From positions 1 through 64,000 of the forward strand of contig NZ_JBILQK010000005.1 of assembly GCF_044373315.1 (NCBI RefSeq): a DNA stretch of 64,000 nt, given 5' to 3'. The first letter of the stretch is position 1, and every line of letters starts with the position of its first letter. The position numbers were made by a program, and so were the translations under genes. Below, one piece after another: positions 48,426 through 57,807 of this stretch. Under the pieces are notes generated by a model. The model did not search any database. It was not told the origin of the DNA and saw only the letters and a list, made by a program, of their open reading frames with translations. The stretch is from JACDQM01 sp044373315 (GTDB taxonomy: Bacteria > Pseudomonadota > Gammaproteobacteria > Burkholderiales > Burkholderiaceae_C).

Positions 48426-49348
48426 GGGGATTCCTTGCGTGTTGAAACAGATGCGGACGGCATCATGCCACCAAGCGCGTCCGGCCATTGCGCCACGGCT
48501 TCCGCCAAGGCCTCAGCCAGCGTGGCCGACTGCAGGCGCAGGCCCAGCACGGCGGCCGCCTGGCGGATCGCATGCAGCGGGTCAGCCAGGTCCAGCGCCG
48601 CGGCGCCGTTCTGCTTGGAGAGCTTCTCGCCATTGGCGCCCAGCACCAGCGGCGTGTGCAGATAAGCCGGCGTCGGCAGGCCCAGCAGCCGCTGCAGGCG
48701 AATCTGGCGCGGCGTGTTGTCGGCGAGGTCTTCGCCGCGCACCACATGCGTGATGCCCTGCGCCGCGTCGTCCACCACCACCGCCAGTTGATAGGCCCAC
48801 AGGCCATCGGCGCGCTTGAGCACGAAATCTCCAACGGCAGTGTCCAGACGCTGCTGCTGCGGCCCGAGCCGGCGGTCGGTCCAGTCGATCAGCAGCGGCT
48901 CGGTGCCAGCGTGATCTCCCGTGCTGAGCAGGCGCCAGGCGCGTGCTTCACGGCCCTGCGTGCCCGCCCTGCAGGTGCCGGGATAGACCAGCTCGCCATG
49001 GCGCTGCTGCGCCTGACCCTGCGCGACTGCGATCTCCTTGCGCGAACAGGCGCAGCCATAGACCCAGCCGTCCTGCTGCAGCCGCGACAGCGCCTGGGCA
49101 TAGAGATCGCCGCGCTGCGATTGCCAGACCGGCGGCGCATCGGGCAGCAAGCCCACCGCGGCCAACTGCTGCAGGATCAGCCGGTCGGCGCCGGGCACGC
49201 AGCGCGGCGTGTCCACATCCTCGATGCGCACTAGCCACTGGCCGCCCTGCGCACGCACATCCAGCCAGCTGGCCAGCGCCGCCACCAGCGAACCAGCGTG
49301 CAGCGGGCCGGTGGGCGATGGCGCAAAACGTCCGAAGCAGCGACCCAT
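48422..49348 (-). CDS. gluQ: Glutamyl-Q tRNA(Asp) synthetase
   Basis: This 308-residue protein is the truncated GluRS paralog that attaches glutamate to queuosine-34 of tRNA(Asp). It has the class I HIGH-like motif 'FAPSPTGPLHAGSLVAALAS', the zinc site around 'CACSRKEI' and 'YPGTCR', 'DFVLKRADGLWAYQLAVVVD', 'HVVRGEDLADNTPRQIRLQR' and the KMSKS-like 'GEKLSKQNGAA'. It lacks the anticodon-binding domain, as expected. It is in an operon with the FKBP gene, with overlapping stop and start. Confidence 0.95.
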   Translation of the reverse strand: MGRCFGRFAPSPTGPLHAGSLVAALASWLDVRAQGGQWLVRIEDVDTPRCVPGADRLILQQLAAVGLLPDAPPVWQSQRGDLYAQALSRLQQDGWVYGCACSRKEIAVAQGQAQQRHGELVYPGTCRAGTQGREARAWRLLSTGDHAGTEPLLIDWTDRRLGPQQQRLDTAVGDFVLKRADGLWAYQLAVVVDDAAQGITHVVRGEDLADNTPRQIRLQRLLGLPTPAYLHTPLVLGANGEKLSKQNGAAALDLADPLHAIRQAAAVLGLRLQSATLAEALAEAVAQWPDALGGMMPSASVSTRKESP

Positions 49349-49356
49349 GGCTGTGC

Positions 49357-50370
49357 TCAGAGCAACAGCCCTTCATGCTGCAGCAGCAAGGCCTGGCGGG
49401 TGGCGCCGCTCTTGAGCTGCTGCAGCCACCAGGCCAGCGCCTTGGCTGGCGGATGGCCGGTGTTGCGCCAGGCATAGTGCAGCTGGAAGGCGCGCCGTTC
49501 CACATAGGTCCGCTTGGCCACCAGGCGGCCGGCCTCGACATGGCGCCGCACCATCGGCGATGGCAGGGAGCCGCAGCCCAGCCCACGGAGCAAGGCCTCC
49601 AGCTTGGCCGCCATCGAAGGCATGGTCAGCACCTCCTGGCCGGGGATCACGCCAGCCGTGACCGGCGCCAGGCTGCGCGCGGAATCGGCCACCGTGATGA
49701 TGCGGTGCTCGGCCATCGTGGCCGCGGACAGCGGTTCGTCAAGCTTGGCCAACGGATGGTGCGGCGCGACACAGAACAGCATCTCCATCTCGCCCAGCGG
49801 CTCGGTGTAGACACTGCCGCCCGGCGCCTGGGCCGAAGTGCCGATGGCCAGATCGGCCTGGCCCGAGGTCAGCGCCTCCCAGGTGCCGGCCATCACCTCG
49901 ACGCGCAGCTTCAGCCGCGTCGGCGGGCCGCGCGGCGCCTCGGGGGTCTCGTCCACCGGCAGTTGGTAGAACGCTTCCATCAGGTCGAACACCGCGCGGC
50001 GCGCGATGGCATCGTCGATGGCCACCGTCAGCTCGCTCTCCCAGCCGGTGGCGATGCGGCGCACGCGGTTAGCCACCGCGTCCATCTCCTGCAGCAGGCG
50101 CCGGCCTTCGAGCAGCAGCTCCTGGCCGGCAGCCGTCAGCACGGCCTGGCGCGAACTGCGGTCGAACAGCAGCACATCCAGCGCTTCTTCAAGTTGACGC
50201 ACGCTGTAGGTCAGCGCCGACGGCACCTTGCCCATCTCGCGCGCGGCGGCGGCGAAACTGCCGGTGCGCGCGATGCTGTCCATCATGGACAGCGCCTCAG
50301 GCGTCAGCACGCGGCGCTTGTGTCCGGTCTTGTCAGCGAATGTCTTGTCTGAGTTCGGCATGGGATTCAT
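49357..50370 (-). CDS. LysR-type regulator, divergent from pirin
   Basis: This 337-residue protein has the LysR helix-turn-helix 'MDSIARTGSFAAAAREMGKV' and 'PSALTYSVRQLEEAL', preceded by a charged 25-residue extension. The effector domain includes 'LTVAIDDAIARRAVFDLMEA', 'EALTSGQADLAIGTSAQ' and 'EMEMLFCVAPHHPLA'. It resembles AaeR/YhaJ-type regulators that sit next to pirin genes. It is divergent from the pirin gene and probably controls it in response to an aromatic or quinone signal. Confidence 0.92.
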   Translation of the reverse strand: MNPMPNSDKTFADKTGHKRRVLTPEALSMMDSIARTGSFAAAAREMGKVPSALTYSVRQLEEALDVLLFDRSSRQAVLTAAGQELLLEGRRLLQEMDAVANRVRRIATGWESELTVAIDDAIARRAVFDLMEAFYQLPVDETPEAPRGPPTRLKLRVEVMAGTWEALTSGQADLAIGTSAQAPGGSVYTEPLGEMEMLFCVAPHHPLAKLDEPLSAATMAEHRIITVADSARSLAPVTAGVIPGQEVLTMPSMAAKLEALLRGLGCGSLPSPMVRRHVEAGRLVAKRTYVERRAFQLHYAWRNTGHPPAKALAWWLQQLKSGATRQALLLQHEGLLL

Positions 50371-50460
50371 CTTATTTGAACGCTCGCTTCAAGCCGACAC
50401 GCCCCTCGCAACGGCCTGCCCGCCTACAGTTGCTACAGCATCAAACCAGGAGACCCCGCC

Positions 50461-51183
50461 ATGCTCGAACTGATCAAGTCCTGCGACCGCGGCTACGCCG
50501 ACCACGGCTGGCTGAAGTCCTTCCACAGCTTCTCGTTCGCCGACTACTACGACCCGAAGCGCATGGGCTTCGGCGCCTTGCGCGTCATCAATGAAGACCG
50601 CATCGCCGCCGGCAGCGGCTTCGGCACGCACGGCCACCGCGACATGGAAATCATCAGCTATGTGCTGGCCGGCGAACTGGCGCACCAGGACAGCATGGGC
50701 AACGGCAAGCCCGGCGGCGCCAACGCTGGCGTGATCCGCCCCGGCGACGTGCAGCGCATGAGCGCCGGCAGCGGCGTGATGCACAGCGAGTTCAACAACG
50801 CCCCCGGCCAGCAGACGCACTTCCTGCAGATCTGGATCCAGCCGAACCAGCGCGGCATTCCGCCCGGCTACGAGCAGAAGCGTTTTGACGCGGCCGACAA
50901 GCGCGGCCAGCTGCGCCTGGTCGCCTCGCCTGACGGTGCCGATGGCTCGGTGCGCATGAGTGCCGACGCCTGGCTCTACGCCGGGCTGTTCGATGGCGCC
51001 GAGCAGGCGACGCTGTCGCTGGCGCCGGCGCACAAGAGCTATGTCCACCTGATCCGCGGCGCCTTGACCGTCAACGGCCAAGAGCTGGCGGCCGGCGATG
51101 CGCTGCAAATCAGCGGCGAATCGCAGCTGCACTTGAGCGCTGGCGAGGACGCCGAGGTGCTGGTGTTCGACCTCGCCGCCTGA
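50461..51183 (+). CDS. Pirin-family bicupin (YhaK type)
   Basis: This 240-residue protein is a pirin: 'HGWLKSFHSFSFADYYDPKR', 'GTHGHRDMEIISYVLAGEL' (metal-binding His-x-His), 'VQRMSAGSGVMHSEFN' and a second cupin ending 'DALQISGESQLHLSAGEDA'. Some pirins act as quercetinases or redox sensors. AGGAG lies eight bases before the ATG. The divergent LysR gene is the likely regulator. Confidence 0.93.
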   Translation: MLELIKSCDRGYADHGWLKSFHSFSFADYYDPKRMGFGALRVINEDRIAAGSGFGTHGHRDMEIISYVLAGELAHQDSMGNGKPGGANAGVIRPGDVQRMSAGSGVMHSEFNNAPGQQTHFLQIWIQPNQRGIPPGYEQKRFDAADKRGQLRLVASPDGADGSVRMSADAWLYAGLFDGAEQATLSLAPAHKSYVHLIRGALTVNGQELAAGDALQISGESQLHLSAGEDAEVLVFDLAA

Positions 51184-51205
51184 GCCGGGGCCTAGACTTC
51201 AGGCC

Positions 51206-51931
51206 ATGGAGAACCTGCTTGCTGTCCTCGCCTTCCTGCCCTGGCTTGACTGGGTGGCCCTGCTGGTGTTTTTCGCGGCCTGGATCGGCTACGCGCAGTT
51301 CGCGCGGCGCAATGCGGTCAGCCGCGGCTCGCTGCTGGCGGCCACCAACCGCGAACGGCACCGCTGGATGCTGGAGGTCACCTACCGCGAGGTGCGGGTG
51401 GTCGACGGCATCGTGATGCAGAGCCTGTCGACCAGCCCTTCGTTCTTCGCGTCGACCACCATCCTGATCATCGGCGGCCTGTTGGCGGTGCTGGGGGCCA
51501 GCGACCAGGCCAGCGAGCTGGTGCGGGAAATCCCCTTCGCAGCCAGCACCTCGACGCTGGTGTTCGACCTCAAGCTGATTCTGCTGGCCGGCATCTTCGT
51601 CTATGCCTTCTTCCGCTTCACCTGGAGCATGCGCCAGTACACCTTCGGCGCGCTACTGGTGGCGGCCGCTCCCGGCCATGACCGCTTCGCCGCCGACCCA
51701 AGCCTGTCACGCGAGGCCTTTGCCGACCGAGCCGGGCACATCGTCGCGCTGGCCGCGGAAACCTTCAACGACGGGCTGCGCGCCTACTACATCTCCTTCG
51801 CAGCCATCGCCTGGTTCTTCTCGCCCTTTGCCATGATGCTGGCCACGCTGGGAGTGATCTACATCCTCTACCAGCGCGAGTTCCACTCCGATGTGCTGGC
51901 CGTGCTGCAGGAAGACGTCGACGGCCACTGA
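51206..51931 (+). CDS. DUF599 membrane protein
   Basis: This 241-residue protein has four hydrophobic helices: 'WLDWVALLVFFAAWIGYAQF', 'ASTTILIIGGLLAVLGASDQ', 'LVFDLKLILLAGIFVYAFFR' and 'ISFAAIAWFFSPFAMMLATL'. It carries the DUF599 pattern 'FFRFTWSMRQYTFGALLVAA' with 'AAETFNDGLRAYY'. Function is unknown in this family. It follows pirin by 22 bases and may share its transcript. Confidence 0.9.
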   Translation: MENLLAVLAFLPWLDWVALLVFFAAWIGYAQFARRNAVSRGSLLAATNRERHRWMLEVTYREVRVVDGIVMQSLSTSPSFFASTTILIIGGLLAVLGASDQASELVREIPFAASTSTLVFDLKLILLAGIFVYAFFRFTWSMRQYTFGALLVAAAPGHDRFAADPSLSREAFADRAGHIVALAAETFNDGLRAYYISFAAIAWFFSPFAMMLATLGVIYILYQREFHSDVLAVLQEDVDGH

Positions 51932-51934
51932 GCC

Positions 51935-52405
51935 TCAGGACACCGGCAGCGCCGTCTCGTACTTGACCTCGCGCAGCACCACATTGCTGCGCACGCTGGC
52001 AACGCCGGGCACCTTGAAGATGCGGCTCTGCAGGAACTGGTCGTAAGCCTTCATATCGGGCACCACCACCTTGATCACATAGTCGGCCTCGCCGGTGATG
52101 CCGTGGCATTCGATGATCTCGCGGCTGGTCTGCACCAGCTGCTCGAACTGCTCCACCGCGCCCTCGCTGTGCCGCACCAGGCTGACATTGGCCAGCACGC
52201 AGATGTTCAGGCCCAGCTTCTCGCGGTCCACCAGGGCCACATGGCGGCGGATCACGCCGCTGTCTTCCAGATCCTTCACGCGACGCCACACCGGCGTGGC
52301 CGACAGCCCGACCTTGTCGGCCAGGGCCTGGGTGGACAGGCGCCCATCGGCCTGCAGGGCTTCGAGAATCTGCTTTGTCGCCCGATCGAAACGTTCGCTT
52401 TCCAT
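51935..52405 (-). CDS. Lrp/AsnC-family regulator
   Basis: This 156-residue protein has an AsnC helix-turn-helix ('ILEALQADGRLSTQALADKV', 'GLSATPVWRRVKDLEDSGVI') and a RAM effector domain ('EIIECHGITGEADYVIKVVV', 'FKVPGVASVRSNVVLREVK'). It is divergent from the indolepyruvate ferredoxin oxidoreductase gene. A 19-base perfect dyad lies 12 bases upstream of its start. It probably controls both genes in response to an amino acid or its oxo acid, as in other Lrp-linked amino-acid catabolic genes. Confidence 0.94.
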   Translation of the reverse strand: MESERFDRATKQILEALQADGRLSTQALADKVGLSATPVWRRVKDLEDSGVIRRHVALVDREKLGLNICVLANVSLVRHSEGAVEQFEQLVQTSREIIECHGITGEADYVIKVVVPDMKAYDQFLQSRIFKVPGVASVRSNVVLREVKYETALPVS

Positions 52406-52416
52406 TTATGCCATCC

Positions 52417-52435
52417 TTGAGAGACATTCTCTCAA
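52417..52435. promoter_or_regulatory. Candidate Lrp-type operator
   Basis: TTGAGAGA-cat-TCTCTCAA is a perfect 8+8 dyad between the divergent Lrp-type regulator and the indolepyruvate oxidoreductase gene. Its position near the regulator start suggests autoregulation as well as control of the catabolic gene. Confidence 0.65.
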
Positions 52436-52532
52436 AACAAAGTTGCATGGCGACCACTCAGGCAAGAAACTCTCAGTCGCCGGGCCAAAAATTCGGCACC
52501 TCGTTTCCGCTTGACCTGAGTCAGGAGCCGCC

Positions 52533-55500
52533 ATGTCCGAAGCCATCGCCGATCTCGCCCGCGCTGCAAGCCCCGCCTTGCGCGACTACAAGCTGTCGGA
52601 CAACCTCGGCGCCAAGAGTGGTGCCGTCTTCATGACCGGCACCCAGGCCCTGGTGCGACTGCTGCTGGCACAGAAGGCGCTGGACGAGCAGGCCGGGTTG
52701 AAGACCGCCGGCTTTGTGTCCGGCTACCGCGGCAGCCCGCTGGGCATGGTGGACCAGCAGCTGTGGAAGGCCAAGAAGTTCCTGGATGCGGCGCAGGTCA
52801 ACTTCCTGCCGGCCATCAATGAAGACCTGGCCGCCACCGCCTGCCTGGGCGTGCAACGCGTGGCGCTGGACCCCAAGCGCGTCGTCGATGGCGTGTTTGC
52901 CATGTGGTACGGCAAGGGGCCGGGCGTGGACCGCTCGGGGGACGCGCTCAAGCACGGCAATGTCTACGGCACCTCCGCACAAGGCGGCGTGTTGGTGGTC
53001 TGTGGCGACGACCATGGCTGCGTGTCCTCATCCACACCGCATCAGAGCGATCTGGCGCTGCAGGCCTGGCACATGCCCATCGTGCATCCGGGCAATGTGG
53101 CCGAATACCTTGAATTCGGGCTCTACGGCTGGGCGCTGTCGCGTTTCTCGTCCACCTGGGTCGGCTTCAAGGCGATCTCGGAAGTGGTCGAGTCCGGCAT
53201 GACGGTGGACCTGGATACGGTGCCGCTGGACTTCCAGCTGCCGGTCGATCACCAGCCGCCGGTCGATCTGCACATCCGCGCGGTGGACCTGCCCTCGCTG
53301 GAGCTGGAGACGCGGCTGGAGCACAAGCTGAATGCGGTCAAGGCCTTTGCCAAGCTCAACAGCATCGACAAACACATCGTCGTCAGCCCGCGCGCCACCT
53401 TAGGAATCGTGACGGTCGGCAAGGCGCATTACGACTTCATGGAAGTGCTGCGCCGCCTGGACCTTGACCCCAATGCGCTGGCCGCCGCCGGCGTGCGCGT
53501 CTACAAGGTGGGCCTGGTATTCCCGCTCGAATCCACGCGGATCCGCGAGTTCGCCCAAGGTCTGAGCGACATGCTGGTGATCGAGGAGAAGGCGCCGGTG
53601 GTCGAGCGCCAGATCAAGGAACTGCTCTACCACCTGCCCGACGCCCAGCGCCCACGCGTGGTCGGCAAGACCGACGAGCATGGGGGTCAGGTCTTGAGCG
53701 CCTTGGGCGAGTTGCGCCCCAGCCGCATCATGAACACGGTGGCCGACTGGCTGGCACGCCTGAACCCCGCGCTGGACCGACGCCATCTAGTGGTGGACTT
53801 CCTCACCCCCTGCCTGCTGTCCAACGCGGCCGACGGCGTGCGCCGTCAGCCCTACTTCTGCTCGGGCTGCCCGCACAACACCAGCACCAAGCTGCCGGAG
53901 GGCTCGCGCGCGCTGGCCGGCATCGGCTGCCACTTCATGGCCAGCTGGATGGAGCGCGGCACCTCGGGCCTAATCCAGATGGGCGCAGAGGGCGTGGACT
54001 GGGCCGCGCACAGCCGCTTCACCACCGAGAAGCATGTGTTCCAGAACCTGGGCGACGGCACTTACTACCACTCCGGCTACCTGGCCATCCGCCAGGCCAT
54101 CGCGGCCAAGGCCAACATCACCTACAAGATCCTCTACAACGACGCGGTGGCGATGACCGGCGGCCAGCCGGTGGACGGCCAGACCAGCGTGCCGCAGATC
54201 GCCCGCCAGGTGGAGGCTGAAGGCGTCAAGCGCCTGGTGATCGTCTCCGACGAGATCGGCAAGTACGCCGACCACCACGGTCTGTTCCCCGCCCACACCA
54301 CCTTCCACGACCGCAGCGAGCTGGATGCAGTACAGCGCGAGCTGCGTGAGATCGAGGGCGTGACGGTGCTGATCTACGACCAGACCTGCGCGGCCGAGAA
54401 GCGCCGCCGCCGCAAGAAGAAGGAATTCGTTGATCCGCCCAAGCGCATCTTCATCAACGAGCAGGTCTGCGAAGGTTGCGGCGACTGCGGCCAGGCCAGC
54501 AACTGCCTGTCCGTCGTGCCGGTGGAGACCGACCTGGGCCGGAAGCGCGCCATCGAGCAGAGCAGCTGCAACAAGGACTTCAGCTGCGTCAACGGCTTCT
54601 GCCCCAGCTTTGTCTCGGTGCATGGCGCCCAGCTGAAGAAGAAGGTGGGCTCGGGCTTCACCCAGCAAGACCTGGCACGCGAGATCGCCGCCATCGCAGC
54701 GCCAGCCGCCTGGCAGTGGACAGGTCCTTTCGACCTGCTGGTCACCGGCGTGGGCGGCACCGGCGTGGTGACGGTCGGCGCGCTGGTGGCAATGGCCGCG
54801 CATCTGGAAGGCAAGCAGGCCTCGGTGCTGGACTTCATGGGCTTTGCGCAGAAGGGCGGCTCGGTGCTGTCATTCGTACGCCTGGCGCCGACGCAGGACC
54901 TGCTTAACCAGGTGCGCATCGACACCCAGCAAGCCGATGTGCTGTTGGCCTGCGATATGGTGGTCGGCGCCAGCCCGGATGCGCTGGGCACGGTCAAGCC
55001 CGGCCGCACGGTGATCCTGGCCAACACGCATGAGCTGCCAACAGCAGCCTTTGTGCGCAACCCTGATGCCAGCCTGCAAGCACCCTCGCTGCTGGCCAAG
55101 ATGCAGCATGCAGTCGGCGGCGATGCCAGCTTGTTGAGCAGCATCGACGCGCAGACCATCGTCAACGATCTGATGGGCGATGCGATGCCCAGCAATATAG
55201 TGATGCTGGGCGCCTGCTGGCAGCGCGGCCTGGTGCCACTCTCAGAAGCGGCGCTGATGCGCGCGATCGAGCTCAACGGCGTGGCGGTGGAAGGCAACAA
55301 GACCGCCTTCGCGCTGGGCCGGCTGGCAATCGCCGCGCCCGAGGCGCTCCGACGCCTGGCGGGCAACGAAGTGCAGGCCGTCAAGTTCCTGCCCAACAAC
55401 GACCGCCTCGACGGCCCTGAAGGCCTGATCGCACGCCGCGTGGTCCTGCTGACCGACTACCAGGACGCCGCCTATTCACAGCGTTATCTGAAGTTGGTCG

Positions 55501-56114
55501 AGCGCGTGCGCGCCACCGAAGCGCAGTTGGGCGAAGCCGGCAAGGCGGAGCGCCTGACCAAGGCCGTTGCGCGCTACTACGCCAAGCTGCTGGCGATCAA
55601 GGACGAGTGGGAAGTGGCCCGCCTCTACACCGACGGCAAGTTCGAAGCCGCGTTGAAGGCGCAGTTCGAGAACTGGGAGTCCCTGTCCTTCCACATGGCA
55701 CCGCCGCTGCTGGCCAAGGCCGGCGCAGACGGCCGGGTGAAGAAGATCGAGATGGGCTCCTGGACCTTCAAGGCGCTGCAGACCCTGGCGCGCTTCAAGC
55801 GCCTGCGCGGCACGGCGCTGGACCTGTTCGGCAAGACCGAGGAGCGCCGCATGGAGCGCCAGCTGATCACGGACTACGAGGCCCTGATCGACGAGCTGCT
55901 GGCGCATCTCAGCGCCGACAAGCTGGACCTCGCCGTGCAACTTGCCCGCCTGCCTGAGAAGATCCGCGGCTACGGCCATGTGAAGCTGGCCAATGTGGTG
56001 ACAGTGCGCGCACAATGGCAGGAGCTGCTGGATCGCTTCCACGGCCGCGCGGCCGCGGCCGCAGTCCAAACGGTGGCACTGCCGACGCGCATCAAGAGCG
56101 TGGCTGAGCTCTGA
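52533..56114 (+). CDS. Indolepyruvate ferredoxin oxidoreductase, fused form
   Basis: This 1193-residue enzyme fuses the parts of a 2-oxoacid:acceptor oxidoreductase. The N-terminus has 'GTQALVRLLLAQKALDEQAG' and 'GYRGSPLGMVDQQLWKAKKF'. A TPP-binding section has 'PYFCSGCPHNTSTKLPEGSR' and 'LGDGTYYHSGYLAIRQAIAA'. A cluster motif 'CEGCGDCGQASNCLSV' lies near residue 645. The gamma domain starts 'LLVTGVGGTGVVTVGALVAM' (about 735). A C-terminal DUF6537-like region completes it. It oxidatively decarboxylates aryl-pyruvates from aromatic amino acids to aryl-acetyl-CoA. AGGAG lies six bases before the ATG. Confidence 0.94.
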   Translation: MSEAIADLARAASPALRDYKLSDNLGAKSGAVFMTGTQALVRLLLAQKALDEQAGLKTAGFVSGYRGSPLGMVDQQLWKAKKFLDAAQVNFLPAINEDLAATACLGVQRVALDPKRVVDGVFAMWYGKGPGVDRSGDALKHGNVYGTSAQGGVLVVCGDDHGCVSSSTPHQSDLALQAWHMPIVHPGNVAEYLEFGLYGWALSRFSSTWVGFKAISEVVESGMTVDLDTVPLDFQLPVDHQPPVDLHIRAVDLPSLELETRLEHKLNAVKAFAKLNSIDKHIVVSPRATLGIVTVGKAHYDFMEVLRRLDLDPNALAAAGVRVYKVGLVFPLESTRIREFAQGLSDMLVIEEKAPVVERQIKELLYHLPDAQRPRVVGKTDEHGGQVLSALGELRPSRIMNTVADWLARLNPALDRRHLVVDFLTPCLLSNAADGVRRQPYFCSGCPHNTSTKLPEGSRALAGIGCHFMASWMERGTSGLIQMGAEGVDWAAHSRFTTEKHVFQNLGDGTYYHSGYLAIRQAIAAKANITYKILYNDAVAMTGGQPVDGQTSVPQIARQVEAEGVKRLVIVSDEIGKYADHHGLFPAHTTFHDRSELDAVQRELREIEGVTVLIYDQTCAAEKRRRRKKKEFVDPPKRIFINEQVCEGCGDCGQASNCLSVVPVETDLGRKRAIEQSSCNKDFSCVNGFCPSFVSVHGAQLKKKVGSGFTQQDLAREIAAIAAPAAWQWTGPFDLLVTGVGGTGVVTVGALVAMAAHLEGKQASVLDFMGFAQKGGSVLSFVRLAPTQDLLNQVRIDTQQADVLLACDMVVGASPDALGTVKPGRTVILANTHELPTAAFVRNPDASLQAPSLLAKMQHAVGGDASLLSSIDAQTIVNDLMGDAMPSNIVMLGACWQRGLVPLSEAALMRAIELNGVAVEGNKTAFALGRLAIAAPEALRRLAGNEVQAVKFLPNNDRLDGPEGLIARRVVLLTDYQDAAYSQRYLKLVERVRATEAQLGEAGKAERLTKAVARYYAKLLAIKDEWEVARLYTDGKFEAALKAQFENWESLSFHMAPPLLAKAGADGRVKKIEMGSWTFKALQTLARFKRLRGTALDLFGKTEERRMERQLITDYEALIDELLAHLSADKLDLAVQLARLPEKIRGYGHVKLANVVTVRAQWQELLDRFHGRAAAAAVQTVALPTRIKSVAEL

Positions 56115-56201
56115 AAGCACAAGGGGGCAGGTGTTGCCCGGCATGAGGGGCTGAGAAAAAGTCAGTGGACAAGCCTGCCCCGGGCTTGGCATGCTCGCGC
56201 G

Positions 56202-57794
56202 ATGCTCAAGCCCGCTCTGCCTCTTTCGTCCGGCCACCCTCGGCGGCTGTGGCTGCAAACAGCCCTGTCCGGCGCCCTGCTGGTGCTAGCCGGCTGTGCC
56301 GGCAGCCCGAAGGCGCCGGCGGAATTCGAGGCACCCGGCGCGCTGTTCCACGCCGTCAACCGCATCGGCTGGGGCGCCACCGCAGCGCAGCTGGATGAAG
56401 CTCAGCGACTGGGCTGGGGCGCGTATGTGGAGCGCCAGCTGCGCGCCGACCCGCGCCGGCCGCTGCTGCCAGCCGCGCAGGGTCAGATCGACGCCTTGAG
56501 CATCCAGCAGAGCGACGCGCTGACGCTGGCGCAGCAAGTCGATCAACTTCGCCGCGACCAGGACAAGCCACCCACAGAGGAAGAGCGCCGCGCCGCCCGC
56601 CAGGCCTACCAGAACGAGCTGAACCGTCTGGCCCGCCAGGCCGGCCACCGCCAGCTGCTCCGCCAGCTCTACAGCGAACAGCAGCTGCAGGAGAACATCG
56701 CCTGGTTCTGGTTCAACCACTTCAATGTGCACCAGTACAAGCGCGAGCTGCGCGCGCTGCTGGCCGACTACGAGGAAAACGCGCTGCGGCCGCAGGCGCT
56801 GGGCTCCTTTCGCCAGATGCTGGGCGCGGTGGCTCGCCACCCGGCGATGCAGCGCTACCTGGACAACGACCAGAACAGCGCCGGCAAGCCCAACGAGAAC
56901 TACGCCCGCGAACTGCTGGAGCTGCACACGCTGGGCGTGGACGGCGGCTACACCCAACAGGACGTGCAGGAGCTGGCGCGCGTGCTGACCGGATTCGGCG
57001 TGCGCATCGAGCCCGGCCGTCCCAAGCTCAAGCCCGAGCATGAGGCCCTGTACCGCCGCGAGGGCCTGTTCGAGTTCAACCCGGCGCGCCACGACTTCGG
57101 CGACAAGACCGTGCTGGGCCATCGCATCAAGGGCCGCGGCGCCGAGGAGCTGGACGAGGTGCTGGACCTGCTGGTGGCCCACCCCTCCACCGCACGCTTC
57201 ATCGCGCGCAAGCTCTCGAACTACCTGCTGGGCGAGGCGCCGCCCGCACTGCAGCAGCGCATGGCCGAAGCCTTCAGCGCCAGCCGCGGCGACATCGCCG
57301 CCACGCTGCGCCCGCTGCTGCTGGCACCCGAGTTCGCACAGGCGCCGCGCCAGTTCAAGGACCCGCAGCACTATCTGCTGTCCGCCCTGCGCGCGGCCTA
57401 TCCGCTGCCGGCGACAGGCGGCCCGGTGATCGTGAACAGCGCGCCGATCCAGGCCTGGCTGCGGCGCCTGGGCGAAGGTCTGTACGACAAGGTCACGCCC
57501 GACGGCTACCCGATGGCGGCCGAAGCCTGGAACAGCGCCGGCCAGCTGAGCACGCGCTTCGAGCTGGCGCGCACCTTGGGCTCTGGTCAGGGACTGGCCG
57601 TGCTCTTCACGCCGGAAGGCGGCAAGGCCCCGGCGCCGGGCAGCACGCCCAAGCAGGCGCTGGACGGCGTGCTATTCCAGCAGCATCTGCAGGCCAGGCT
57701 GAGCGCCAACAGCCGCGAGGCCCTGGCCCAGGCAAGGCCTGGCACCGAGTGGAACGCGCTGCTGCTGAGCGCGCCTGAGTTCATGCTGCGCTGA
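56202..57794 (+). CDS. DUF1800 lipoprotein
   Basis: This 530-residue protein has a lipoprotein-like signal ('LSGALLVLAGCAGSP'). The DUF1800 domain follows, with 'LFHAVNRIGWGATAAQLDEA' near the start, 'ENIAWFWFNHFNVHQYKREL', 'AVARHPAMQRYLDNDQN', 'NENYARELLELHTLGVDGGY' and 'FIARKLSNYLLGEAPP'. The biochemical role of DUF1800 is unknown. It is followed 13 bases later by a DUF1501 gene, its usual partner. Both would act outside the cytoplasm. Confidence 0.92.
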   Translation: MLKPALPLSSGHPRRLWLQTALSGALLVLAGCAGSPKAPAEFEAPGALFHAVNRIGWGATAAQLDEAQRLGWGAYVERQLRADPRRPLLPAAQGQIDALSIQQSDALTLAQQVDQLRRDQDKPPTEEERRAARQAYQNELNRLARQAGHRQLLRQLYSEQQLQENIAWFWFNHFNVHQYKRELRALLADYEENALRPQALGSFRQMLGAVARHPAMQRYLDNDQNSAGKPNENYARELLELHTLGVDGGYTQQDVQELARVLTGFGVRIEPGRPKLKPEHEALYRREGLFEFNPARHDFGDKTVLGHRIKGRGAEELDEVLDLLVAHPSTARFIARKLSNYLLGEAPPALQQRMAEAFSASRGDIAATLRPLLLAPEFAQAPRQFKDPQHYLLSALRAAYPLPATGGPVIVNSAPIQAWLRRLGEGLYDKVTPDGYPMAAEAWNSAGQLSTRFELARTLGSGQGLAVLFTPEGGKAPAPGSTPKQALDGVLFQQHLQARLSANSREALAQARPGTEWNALLLSAPEFMLR

Positions 57795-57807
57795 GGAAAC
57801 GATCCCC

